Below, in pieces: positions 18,278 through 25,283 of a stretch of DNA of 64,000 bases. Origin of the DNA: Pseudomonas fluorescens (GTDB lineage Bacteria > Pseudomonadota > Gammaproteobacteria > Pseudomonadales > Pseudomonadaceae); assembly GCF_001307275.1 (NCBI RefSeq), contig NZ_CP012831.1:2596501-2660500 (forward strand), given 5' to 3'. The position numbers were made by a program, and so were the translations under genes. A model generated the notes under the pieces. The model saw nothing but the letters and a program-made list of their open reading frames with translations, had not been told where the DNA came from and did no database searches. Every line of letters starts with the position of its first letter. The first letter of the stretch is position 1.

Positions 18278-18652
18278 GTGATCAAGTCTTTGTTGGTTGG
18301 GGCATTTCTGGCAATGGCATCAGCATCGGCATCGGCGATGAGTTGCGATAACCCTAGAAACGCCTATGACAGAACCTATTGCGCGTCGCTGAAAATGGTT
18401 CAGTCGGATCAGGAAATCAACGAGCAGTACAAGAAGACGATGAGTGCCCTGAACCCGGATCAAAAGAAAAAAGTGAAAGCCGCTCAGATCCAGTGGATCA
18501 AAAATCGTGACAGCGCCTGCTCCAACGATGGCCTGCTCTACTTGGACTGTGCCAATGAGAAGACCGAGGCGCGTATCGTCATACTCAAAGCTGTCGAGCG
18601 CGAGTGCCGTGCTGCCGGTTGTGACGACGCCAAGCTGTCGCAAGTCGAGTAA
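18278..18652 (+). CDS. Lysozyme inhibitor LprI-like / DUF1311 protein
   Basis: This secreted protein of 124 residues has a signal peptide MIKSLLVGAFLAMASASASA. The mature part contains C-DNPRNAYDRTYCASLKMVQSDQEINEQYKK and QIQWIKNRDSACS, the DUF1311/LprI pattern (paired cysteines plus the W-x-x-x-R-D-x-x-C segment). Family members bind lysozyme or other periplasmic targets; the role here is inferred. Start GTG at 18278 behind a good RBS (AGGGAGAGAAG). Confidence 0.8.
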   Translation: MIKSLLVGAFLAMASASASAMSCDNPRNAYDRTYCASLKMVQSDQEINEQYKKTMSALNPDQKKKVKAAQIQWIKNRDSACSNDGLLYLDCANEKTEARIVILKAVERECRAAGCDDAKLSQVE

Positions 18653-18682
18653 CCCGTAAACATTGAGCACGTCGGGCTTGCC

Positions 18683-18834
18683 CTAACGCCAGTCAGTTAA
18701 GCCCCGTGGGAGCAAAGCTTGCTCGCGATTGGGGTGAGCCAGTCGACAACGCTTTTGACTGGTCTGCCGCCATCGCGAGCAAGCTTTGCTCCCACTGGTT
18801 TGTGTCGTTTTGATCCTTAACTGACTGGCATTAG
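18683..18834. repeat. Nested palindromic element (REP doublet inside an outer inverted repeat)
   Basis: The outer arms GCCAGTCAGTTAAG (18688-18701) and CTTAACTGACTGGC (18816-18829) are perfect inverted copies, and near-matching bases extend outward (CTAAC/ATTAG). Inside are GTGGGAGCAAAGCTTGCTCGCGAT and its inverse ATCGCGAGCAAGCTTTGCTC. The whole is about 150 bp and resembles a non-autonomous MITE-like element. It fills the gap between the LprI gene and the GST gene. Confidence 0.7.
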
Positions 18835-18880
18835 CCCTTCCCCCTTTTTCATGCCTGGCGCTGGCTAGTCACTCTCAGTG

Positions 18881-19576
18881 CTACGCAGCGCCACGCTCGA
18901 CCATGGCACGCCATGTCTGGACGCTGGAGCGCTCCTGCATCCTGGCGTGCCATGCTCGAAGCGCCACGCACTCTTCAGGCACGGGGAGTTGCACCAGCGA
19001 GGCGAAGATCATGCCGCCCAGTACCGCAATGTCGGCCATCGAAAACTTGTCGCCCGCCACAAAGGGCCGGTCTTTGAGAAGGTTGTCGAAATAGCGCATG
19101 CCCCTGATCGCCTTATCGCGCATCCGGGCGCCCCACTCGGCATTCTGGTACAGCTCGACATCGGGGCCGAGGCCCGGCGTGGCATGGTGGAAGTACGCGC
19201 TGACGGCGTCGAGAAACTCGATCTCGGCACGTTTGGTCATCATATGGATGATGCCTTTTTCAACAGGCGTTTCGCCCGTCAACGTCGGATGACCGTCCAG
19301 GCTATCCAGGTACTGGGTGATCGCCGTGCACTCCGCGATCCGCGTCCCATCGTCCAGCTCCAGCACGGGCAGTGTCCCGGAGTAATTGATGGCCAGAAAC
19401 TCGGGTTTCTTGTGCTCGCCGGCCCAGAGATTCACCGGTACGAATTCGATGTTCGGCAGCAATCCTTTTTCCGCCAGCGCAATGCGGACGCGGGCGGGGT
19501 AGGGGCCGTTGAACCAATCGTAGATTTTCATCGTAGGAACAGTGGAAACATCAACGCGCTGTTGTGGGGAAGTCAT
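18881..19576 (-). CDS. Glutathione S-transferase family protein
   Basis: The product has 231 residues. The thioredoxin-like N-terminal domain begins MKIYDWFNGPYPARVRIALAEKG, with the cis-Pro/glutathione-binding motif GTLPVLELDDGTRIAECTAI. The helical C-terminal domain includes DRPFVAGDKFSMADIAVLGG (N-capping box). It probably conjugates glutathione to an electrophile; the substrate is unknown. The start at 19576 (MTSPQQR, behind AGGTG) is preferred, but the ATG at 19531 is where the domain begins. It is divergent from a TetR regulator with operators in the gap. Confidence 0.9.
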   Translation of the reverse strand: MTSPQQRVDVSTVPTMKIYDWFNGPYPARVRIALAEKGLLPNIEFVPVNLWAGEHKKPEFLAINYSGTLPVLELDDGTRIAECTAITQYLDSLDGHPTLTGETPVEKGIIHMMTKRAEIEFLDAVSAYFHHATPGLGPDVELYQNAEWGARMRDKAIRGMRYFDNLLKDRPFVAGDKFSMADIAVLGGMIFASLVQLPVPEECVALRAWHARMQERSSVQTWRAMVERGAA

Positions 19577-19588
19577 GATTCAAGCACC

Positions 19589-19608
19589 TGCCTGTCAATT
19601 GGTAGGTA
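19589..19608. promoter_or_regulatory. Operator copy 2 in the GST/TetR gap
   Basis: TGCCTGTCAATTGGTAGGTA is an imperfect palindrome centred on CAATTG, 13 bases upstream of the GST start. It matches the neighbouring copy (19644-19663) in arms and centre. Confidence 0.7.
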
Positions 19609-19643
19609 AAGATTGAGCCGCCGATTTAGTGCTGTCAATCCCC

Positions 19644-19663
19644 TACCTGACAATTGGCAGGTA
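19644..19663. promoter_or_regulatory. Operator copy 1 in the GST/TetR gap
   Basis: TACCTGACAATTGGCAGGTA is a near-perfect 20-base palindrome centred on CAATTG, 64 bases before the regulator's GTG. With copy 2 it probably binds the TetR protein, which would repress both divergent genes. The centres are 55 bp apart. Confidence 0.75.
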
Positions 19664-19726
19664 AACGGATCTGCGCGTAGAATCGCCGTTACCTGAGTGA
19701 GTCGAATCTCGAAACGAGGCTGCAAC

Positions 19727-20290
19727 GTGAACGAAAATGCTCGAGAAGCCATCTTGGCGGCAGCGAAAGCCGCTGCCCAATTGCACGGTTACAGCGGTAT
19801 CAATTTCCGTAGCATTGCCGACCAGGTGGGCATCAAGAACGCCAGCATTTACTACCACTTTCCGAGCAAGGCGGGCCTGGCTGCGGCAGTTGCTGAACGC
19901 TACTGGCAGGACGCGCTGCGCATGCTTGAAGCGATACGCGCCGCCCATACCGATCCGAAGGCGTGTGTACGGCTGTACCCCTCCATTTTTCGAAAGTCGC
20001 TCGAGGACGGCAACAGGCTTTGTCTGTCCAGCTTCATGGCAGCCGAATACGAAGACCTTCCCGATGAAGTGTCGCGAGAGATCAGGGCTTTTGCGGACGT
20101 CAACGTGGCGTGGCTCGCCCAGGTACTGGCAGATGCTGGAACAGGTAGCGCAGAAGAATGTGAACGCCGAGCCCGCGCCATTTACACCGCTGTTGCGGGT
20201 GCCCAGTTAATCGCGCGGACGCGGGCGGATGTCGGGCTGTTCGATGATCTGATTTTGAGCTACCGGGAAGCAGGGTTGATTCCAGCCTGA
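19727..20290 (+). CDS. TetR/AcrR family transcriptional regulator
   Basis: The product has 187 residues. The N-terminal HTH is AREAILAAAKAAAQLHGYSGINFRSIADQVGIKNASIYYHFPSKAGL (about 4-50), typical of TetR proteins. The C-terminal ligand domain is diverse and resembles that of NemR/YcdC-like members in length. GTG 19727 (MNENAREAIL) was chosen because GAGG lies 7 bases upstream. A GTG at 19697 is an alternative. It is probably the repressor of the divergent GST and of itself through the two CAATTG-centred palindromes. The inducer is unknown. Confidence 0.88.
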   Translation: MNENAREAILAAAKAAAQLHGYSGINFRSIADQVGIKNASIYYHFPSKAGLAAAVAERYWQDALRMLEAIRAAHTDPKACVRLYPSIFRKSLEDGNRLCLSSFMAAEYEDLPDEVSREIRAFADVNVAWLAQVLADAGTGSAEECERRARAIYTAVAGAQLIARTRADVGLFDDLILSYREAGLIPA

Positions 20291-20351
20291 TCCTGTAAAG
20301 CCAGATGATGCCGTTTGGCTGTAGGAATGGTTGGGGCTGCTTCGCAGCCCA

Positions 20352-20374
20352 GCGGGAGCAAGCTCCCTCGCCAC
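20352..20374. repeat. Single REP (GGGAGCAAGCTCCCTCGCCAC)
   Basis: GCGGGAGCAAGCTCCCTCGC is one arm of the REP family seen elsewhere in the window. It is preceded by a GGGCTGCTTCGCAGCCC hairpin (about 20334-20350). No inverted partner was seen. Confidence 0.75.
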
Positions 20375-20476
20375 GGGGTTTTGTTCAATTGGGGCCGTGG
20401 GTGTAATTCAGTTGTTTGCATTGGTGGCCGGGTGCCACAATCGCCATTTTAGTTGCATCACGATCAGGTGGATCAA

Positions 20477-21601
20477 ATGGATGGCCCAAGATCTCGGAAC
20501 GGCCAAGCTTTTTTCATAGCCGAGCAGGTGCGAACTGACCGATTGCAGCAACTGTTTCGCCAATCCGTTTCTGCGGTTTTCGGCAGTTACCTGGCTGCCA
20601 TCATGTTGAGTTGGCTGTGTTGGGATCGGTTTGAGCACAGCGCTATTCTTTGGTGGCTGGGCATCCTGACCGCATCGACGCTGTTGCGTATCGCGATGTT
20701 CGTCGCCTATTTTCGCAGCCCCGAAAGTGAGCGTACGCCTCAACGCTGGGAGCGCCGATACTGGGTCACGCTGGTGTTATCCGCCAGCATCTGGGGCGGT
20801 GGTGCGTTTGTGGTCATGCCGGCGGACGATCTGTTGTCCCAGGCATTGGTCATGCTCTTTACCGTCGGGATGACCGTCAGCGCGGTGTCCTGCTATTCGG
20901 CCTACCGCGATATGACGCTGGTCTCCATTGGCCTGGTGCTGTTTCCATGCACCGTCTGGCTGCTGTTTCAACCGTCCCCGATCCAAGTCGGCATGGCCCT
21001 TTCGATCCTGGTGTTCGCGGCATTTGCGGCCCGCGCCACGCACAAAATGTCCCAGGCACTGGAAGTCGCCTTTCGTCTTACCCGTGAAATGGAACAGGCG
21101 AACAGCATTTCAACCCGCGCCGCACAAACCGATGAACTGACCGGCCTGAAGAGTCGGCGGGCTTTTTTCGAGCATGCCCAGCAGCTCTATGACGAATGCA
21201 AGACCAACCGGTTAGGGTTGTGCGCCGTCATGTTGGACATGGATCACTTCAAGCACATCAACGACACCTATGGCCATCAGGTCGGGGATCAGGTTTTGCG
21301 CGAGATGGGGCTGGTCATCAGTTCGTCGTTTCGGGCGACGGACATTCATGGCCGGCTGGGTGGGGAAGAGTTCGCCATTCTGCTTCCGGACACGTCCATC
21401 GAGGTTGCTACCCAGATTGCGGAACAGCTCATCGATACGATTGCGGGTTTGATGATCGAGCCTGTTCACTGCATAACCGCCAGCCTTGGCGTCGCGTCTA
21501 CGGAGGCCTGTAATAAGGATCTTCACAGCTTGATGAACGATGCGGATAAGGCCCTGTATCGAGCGAAAGCGTTGGGGCGTAATCGGGTCGCTGTTGCTTA
21601 G
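20477..21601 (+). CDS. Membrane diguanylate cyclase (GGDEF)
   Basis: The enzyme makes cyclic di-GMP from two GTP. The 374-residue product has an N-terminal membrane region with about six hydrophobic helices (AAIMLSWLCW, ILWWLGILTASTLLRIAMFVAYF, YWVTLVLSASIWGGGAFVVM and others; about 25-195). The GGDEF domain begins AQTDELTGLKSRRAFFE. The active site is GRLGGEEFAILLPD, and RATD five residues upstream fits the inhibitory I-site RxxD. Start ATG 20477 behind AGGTGG; a TTG at 20453 is an alternative. The signal sensed by the membrane part is unknown. Confidence 0.9.
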   Translation: MDGPRSRNGQAFFIAEQVRTDRLQQLFRQSVSAVFGSYLAAIMLSWLCWDRFEHSAILWWLGILTASTLLRIAMFVAYFRSPESERTPQRWERRYWVTLVLSASIWGGGAFVVMPADDLLSQALVMLFTVGMTVSAVSCYSAYRDMTLVSIGLVLFPCTVWLLFQPSPIQVGMALSILVFAAFAARATHKMSQALEVAFRLTREMEQANSISTRAAQTDELTGLKSRRAFFEHAQQLYDECKTNRLGLCAVMLDMDHFKHINDTYGHQVGDQVLREMGLVISSSFRATDIHGRLGGEEFAILLPDTSIEVATQIAEQLIDTIAGLMIEPVHCITASLGVASTEACNKDLHSLMNDADKALYRAKALGRNRVAVA

Positions 21602-21694
21602 TCGGGTTGGCTTTGCATCATTAGCCAGAATTTGATCACCCCCACGCTACATCACATTCCAGAAGCGGAACGCTGAGCGTCCCGTCCCCGGCGG

Positions 21695-21720
21695 CGTTCC
21701 CACGCGGGAGCGTGGGAACG
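21695..21720. repeat. Palindromic intergenic repeat CGTTCCCACGC…GCGTGGGAACG
   Basis: CGTTCCCACGC (21695-21705) and GCGTGGGAACG (21710-21720) form a perfect 11-bp stem with a 4-base loop. The same palindrome family is common in pseudomonad gaps. The wider gap 21602-22005 holds this, a GC-rich tract and the ohr promoter region; no gene is seen. Confidence 0.7.
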
Positions 21721-21853
21721 ATCGAGAAACCCTGAACGCCCTCTCTTCAAAGGCCTGCAATTACGCAGGCACTGCCCCCTGGCACCTCCTTCTCCTTGGC
21801 TCACCTCGCGGCGGGTGATACTGCGCGGCCCCGAAAATAAATTCCTTTTTAGA

Positions 21854-21940
21854 TCAACTGGTTAATTCAAAAGTGATAATTTTTTGAAAATTTATCTTGC
21901 GCGCAAAGTATTTGAACGTTAACTTTATCTCAACTGGTTA
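21854..21940. promoter_or_regulatory. Candidate regulatory region of ohr
   Basis: An AT-rich tract holds two direct copies of TCAACTGGTTA (21854-21864 and 21930-21940) flanking a perfect palindrome TTGCGCGCAA (21897-21906). Peroxide-sensing MarR-type OhrR proteins bind palindromes of about this size near ohr. Which motif is the operator is not known. No ohrR gene lies next to ohr here. Confidence 0.45.
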
Positions 21941-22005
21941 GCGCACAAACATTTAGCGCAGACCAAACCCGAACTCGATCAGCCCATTCAGCAAGAGGAA
22001 ACACC

Positions 22006-22425
22006 ATGAACGTTCTCTATACCGCAGTCGCAACCTCCACCGGTGGCCGTGATGGCCGTGCTGTTTCCAGCGACAAGATTCTCGACGTGAAACTGGCCAC
22101 GCCAAAAGCCTTGGGTGGTGCCGGTGGTGAAGCCACCAACCCTGAGCAACTGTTCGCAGCCGGCTACTCGGCCTGCTTCATCGGCGCACTGAAGTTTGTC
22201 GCCAGCCAGAGCAAACGCAGCATTCCTGCCGACGCCTCGATCACGGCACACGTTGGCATCGGCCAGATCCCTGGCGGTTTCGGTCTGGACATCGACCTGC
22301 ACATCAACCTGCCAGGTCTGGATCAAGCCGATGCCCAAGCGCTGGTCGACGCGGCTCACCAGGTTTGCCCGTACTCCAACGCGACACGCGGCAACGTCGA
22401 CGTCCGTTTGCACGTCACCGTCTAA
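22006..22425 (+). CDS. ohr: Organic hydroperoxide resistance protein Ohr
   Basis: This thiol peroxidase of the Ohr/OsmC family reduces organic and fatty-acid hydroperoxides. The 139-residue product has the two catalytic cysteines C57 (GYSACFIGAL) and C123 (QVCPYSNATRGNVDV), plus the conserved Arg in GGRDGRAVSSD and the E in TNPEQLFAAGYS. Length is normal. RBS AAGAGGAAAC. The repeat-protein gene lies 31 bases downstream and may be co-transcribed. Confidence 0.96.
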   Translation: MNVLYTAVATSTGGRDGRAVSSDKILDVKLATPKALGGAGGEATNPEQLFAAGYSACFIGALKFVASQSKRSIPADASITAHVGIGQIPGGFGLDIDLHINLPGLDQADAQALVDAAHQVCPYSNATRGNVDVRLHVTV

Positions 22426-22456
22426 CTCACTCACATACGAATAAAAGGATCAGGAC

Positions 22457-22747
22457 ATGAACACTTTCCACAAGACTCTCGTTGGCTCGCTTCTGGCACT
22501 GTCCCTTGGCAATGCGTTCGCGACTTCTTTTGATCAACCCTCGTTTGCTGAAGGTGGTTCGGATCGACTGATCGAAAAACGTGTCGCTGAAGGCGGCTCG
22601 GATCGCCTGATCGAAAAACGCGTCGCTGAAGGCGGTTCGGATCGACTCATCGAAAAACGCGTCGCTGAAGGCGGTTCGGATCGGCTCATCGAAAAACGCG
22701 TCGCTGAAGGCGGTTCGGATCGCCTGATGGAAAACAGAGTGGGCTGA
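22457..22747 (+). CDS. Secreted protein of five 13-residue tandem repeats
   Basis: The product has 96 residues. A signal peptide (MNTFHKTLVGSLLALSLGNAFA, cleavage probably after AFA) and the linker TSFDQPSF are followed by five copies of AEGGSDRLIEKRV; the last reads AEGGSDRLMENRV and then a final G. There are no cysteines. The mature protein is charged, and every full unit ends in a dibasic KR. Short Pseudomonas proteins with AEGGSDRL-type repeats are familiar to me, but I know no established function. RBS AAAGGATCAGG. The position directly after ohr suggests a stress-linked role, which is inference. Confidence 0.85.
   Translation: MNTFHKTLVGSLLALSLGNAFATSFDQPSFAEGGSDRLIEKRVAEGGSDRLIEKRVAEGGSDRLIEKRVAEGGSDRLIEKRVAEGGSDRLMENRVG
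22547..22741 (+). repeat. Five 39-bp coding tandem repeats
   Basis: Units start at 22547, 22586, 22625, 22664 and 22703, each exactly 39 bp. They differ mostly at third codon positions (GGT/GGC, CGA/CGC, CTG/CTC). Only the last unit has amino-acid changes (I to M, KR to NR). Unit number may vary between strains by slippage or recombination. Confidence 0.95.
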
Positions 22748-22803
22748 ACCATCCCTTCACCACTCCAACGCCGGTCGAATCAACCCATGTTGCTTCCAAA
22801 ACA

Positions 22804-22845
22804 AAAAACGCCGCTTATCTCTCATGAGGAAGCGGCGTTTTTTTT
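22804..22845. terminator. Bidirectional terminator between the repeat protein and SDR genes
   Basis: AACGCCGCTT and AAGCGGCGTT form a 10-bp stem around ATCTCTCATGAGG, with T8 on the plus strand and an A6 tract on the other side. It separates two convergent genes. Confidence 0.88.
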
Positions 22846-22862
22846 CAACGTGTCGTAGGCCT

Positions 22863-23651
22863 CTAAACGATGCTATCCACCACACCACCATCGACACGCA
22901 GCGCCGCCCCCGTGGTGGCCGAGGCCTGCTCCGAGCTGGCGTAGATGATCATGTTGGCAACTTCCTCGACGCGTGCCGCACGCTGGATGATCGAGGTGCT
23001 GCGGTGCTCGTTGACGAAATCCGCCGCGACCTTTTCCAGGCTTTCCCCACTGCGCTCGACGTCTGCCTGGAGCATCTGGGCAACGCCTTCGGAAAGCGTC
23101 GGCCCAGGCAGCACCGAGTTCACCGTCACGCCCGTGCCGGCAAGGCGCTTGGCCAAGCCGCGAGCGATGGACAGTTGGGCGGTCTTGGTGAAGCCGTAGT
23201 GGATCATGTCGGCGGGAATGTTCACGCCCGATTCCGACGAGATAAACACAATCCGCCCCCAACCGCGCTCGACCATGCCTTGCGCGTAGGCCCTGGAAAC
23301 ACGCACGCCCGACATCACGTTGGTTTCGAAGAAGCGTTGCCATTCGCTGTCCGGTGTTTCGAAGAAATCCTCCTGTTTGAAAATGCCCAGGTTGTTGATG
23401 ACGATATCGAAGCTGGGATGCTTGGCGACCAATGCCTGGCAGCCTGATTCATTGCTCAGGTCGCCAACGAAACCGACGGCACTTGAAGCAAGGGCGCCCA
23501 GGCGCTGCAATGCGTCGTCCACGCTGCTCTGGCGGCGACCGTTGATGACTACATGAGCGCCGGCTTCGAGAAAGCCTTTGGCGGTCGCGAAACCGATACC
23601 GCTGGTGGACCCGGTGACCAGGACCTGACGTCCGGTGAAATCGATGTTCAT
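22863..23651 (-). CDS. Short-chain dehydrogenase/reductase (SDR)
   Basis: This NAD(P)-dependent oxidoreductase has 262 residues. It carries the Rossmann motif TGSTSGIG (about 13-20), NNLG for the NAG motif, catalytic S in VFISSESG, and Y-x-x-x-K in HYGFTKTAQL. The C-terminal INRADGG-like motif is RVDGGVVDSIV. Asn-Gly-Arg-Arg (NGRRQ) after strand 2 suggests NADPH preference. The substrate cannot be inferred. Start ATG follows GGGGG-ACTCC-type purines (minus strand AGGAGTCCCCCTC). Confidence 0.9.
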   Translation of the reverse strand: MNIDFTGRQVLVTGSTSGIGFATAKGFLEAGAHVVINGRRQSSVDDALQRLGALASSAVGFVGDLSNESGCQALVAKHPSFDIVINNLGIFKQEDFFETPDSEWQRFFETNVMSGVRVSRAYAQGMVERGWGRIVFISSESGVNIPADMIHYGFTKTAQLSIARGLAKRLAGTGVTVNSVLPGPTLSEGVAQMLQADVERSGESLEKVAADFVNEHRSTSIIQRAARVEEVANMIIYASSEQASATTGAALRVDGGVVDSIV

Positions 23652-23875
23652 GAGGGGGACTCCTTGATTAATGAACCAGAGGAAGTGCGATATTTCTGAC
23701 TGGACGGTAGTCCGACGGATTTAGAGATGGCTTTGCCATCCCAACGTCGCCGATATCGCAGGCCCTTAATCATGGACACAATTGAGGCTTTGCGCCTCCT
23801 CGTGGTCAATCAACCATCAGGAAGCCGACCGCACGCCAGCTCATAGCCGGTCATGGGGAAGGGCTGCTGCGCAGC

Positions 23876-23903
23876 CCGGCGGGAGCAAGCTCCCTCGCCA
23901 CAC
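23876..23903. repeat. Single REP with upstream hairpin
   Basis: GGCGGGAGCAAGCTCCCTCG is preceded by GGGCTGCTGCGCAGCCC. The gap 23652-23922 also contains a GAGGC…GCCTC palindrome at about 23784-23800. No gene is seen in it. Confidence 0.75.
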
Positions 23904-23922
23904 GGTTCGGTAGAGCCGGCTT

Positions 23923-24648
23923 TCAGGCCTGCGCGCTGAATCGCTGCGCGGCACGCCGTTCAAGCATCGCGGCTTCCGTCTCTTGGGTCGCCAGTTCGCC
24001 TTTGTGCGCCAGTTGGTTGAAAAACAGCCCGTCCGAAAATTCCTGGGGCGGCACCGAGCCGGCGCGCTTGAGCATCGGCGCCAGATCGATGGTGCTGGCG
24101 AAGTTTTCCTTGGTCAGACTGTAGCGGCCCAGGTAGCTGCCAGACCAAGGCGAGTCGGCATCCACCATGTCGATGGAGGCGTCGCGGAAGGCGCTGGCTG
24201 CGGCTTTCAAATCAGTGGATTCATTGAGCAGATCGGTGAGGCGCTGGGTCTCCGAGGTGCTGAGCTGCCCGGCGGTGTTGAGCACTTTCAGCTTGCCATC
24301 GGCCTCGACGGTGAAGCCGTATTTCTTGCTGGCCAAATCCGGGTGGGTTGCCGACAGCGTTGACTGGAATGCCTCGAAGGAGGTTTTCAACGTGTTTTTT
24401 GCGCTCTCGGTGATCGCGGCATAGCGAGGAAAATCTGGCGATTGGGATCGACCGACCCAGGTGGTAATGGCCACCAGTGGTTGCTCCACGGTCTGGGTTT
24501 CTTCACTGGGGTGGTAGATGGCTGCTGGGCCAGCGCTTGCCAGTTCCTTTACAGAGCCTGTTGGAGGATGAGTGACCAACTTCTGGTCGGAGCGGGTGAG
24601 GTGGGTGTTGGCGGGTGCAATAGAGGCAGCGCTAAGGGAGAGTTCCAT
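23923..24648 (-). CDS. Hypothetical protein, unrecognised
   Basis: I do not recognise this 241-residue protein. The first 50 or so residues are Ser/Thr/Ala/Pro-rich and probably disordered (MELSLSAASIAPANTHLTRS). A helical, soluble-looking domain follows, with DFPRYAAITESAKNTLKTSF, a KYGFTVEADGKLKVLNTAG beta-like stretch and LSTSETQRLTDLLNESTDLKAAASAF. No signal peptide, membrane helix or Cys motif is seen. Codon use looks like the neighbours', so it is probably a real gene. It stands alone between a REP and the REP/IS cluster. Confidence 0.65.
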   Translation of the reverse strand: MELSLSAASIAPANTHLTRSDQKLVTHPPTGSVKELASAGPAAIYHPSEETQTVEQPLVAITTWVGRSQSPDFPRYAAITESAKNTLKTSFEAFQSTLSATHPDLASKKYGFTVEADGKLKVLNTAGQLSTSETQRLTDLLNESTDLKAAASAFRDASIDMVDADSPWSGSYLGRYSLTKENFASTIDLAPMLKRAGSVPPQEFSDGLFFNQLAHKGELATQETEAAMLERRAAQRFSAQA

Positions 24649-24760
24649 TTCATCGGTCCATGATTGGCGGATACATCGGGTTATCGACAGCCGGGGACCG
24701 AGCTTTAGGAGGGGAGATGGCGTGGGGTGAAGTCAGTTAGTTATGTGGCGGCTGTTAGGG

Positions 24761-24859
24761 CGCTATCGCGAGCAAGCTCGCTCCCACAGGGATTTATGAT
24801 GGACGCAATGCCTGTAAACAGCCCGGAAAAACTGTGGGAGCGAGCTTGCTCGCGATAGC
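24761..24859. repeat. REP doublet left of the insertion sequence
   Basis: CGCTATCGCGAGCAAGCTCG at 24761 is inverted as CGAGCTTGCTCGCGATAGCG ending at 24860, with about 50 bases between. A third REP arm starts at 24899 and is interrupted by the IS. Confidence 0.85.
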
Positions 24860-24898
24860 GGTGGGTCTGCTTGCATCGATGTTGAGTGTGCCGCCGTC

Positions 24899-24912
24899 AT
24901 CGCGAGCAAGCT
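24899..24912 (+). repeat. REP arm split by the IS (left part)
   Basis: ATCGCGAGCAAGCT ends at 24912 exactly where the IS begins. The continuation GCTCGGCTCCCACA is at 26155-26168. Removing the IS and one GCT restores a normal REP arm ATCGCGAGCAAGCTCGGCTC. Confidence 0.85.
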
Positions 24913-24977
24913 TGAACTGGCCTAATAATTCCGGACACCTCTTAAGGGCGATATGATTTCGCCAACTTGGAGGTTCC

Positions 24978-25283
24978 ATGAACGAAAGAAAGGTCTATAC
25001 CCGCGAGTTCAAGCTGCATGCTGCCAGCATGGTGCTTGATGATAACTGCCCGGTACCAGAAGTTTGTGCATCTCTGGACATCGGACCCACCGCTTTACGG
25101 CGCTGGGTTGATCAGGTTCGTAAGGAACGCGAGGGCCAGCCAGTTAAAGGCACCAAGGCGATTACTGACGATCAGCGCCAGATCCAGGAGCTAAAAGCCA
25201 AGATCAAGCGCATGGAGATGGAAGCTGAAATCCTAAAAAAGGCTACCGCTCTCTTGATGTCGGATCCCGATCGTTTCCGATGA
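24978..25283 (+). CDS. IS3-family transposase OrfA
   Basis: The product has 101 residues. It has a helix-turn-helix (REFKLHAASMVLDDNCPVPEVCASLDIGPTALRRWVDQVR) for binding the IS ends, and a leucine-zipper-like helix (QIQELKAKIKRMEMEAEILKKATALL). At 25235-25241 the sequence A AAA AAG lies in the register needed for -1 slippage (CTA AAA AAG). The -1 frame stays open into orfB, so an OrfAB fusion transposase can be made. Confidence 0.92.
   Translation: MNERKVYTREFKLHAASMVLDDNCPVPEVCASLDIGPTALRRWVDQVRKEREGQPVKGTKAITDDQRQIQELKAKIKRMEMEAEILKKATALLMSDPDRFR

Noticed and set aside
22547..22741. CRISPR-like array
   Set aside because: The regular 39-bp periodicity is contiguous coding repeats without spacers. 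No cas genes are present, and no other array was seen in the window.
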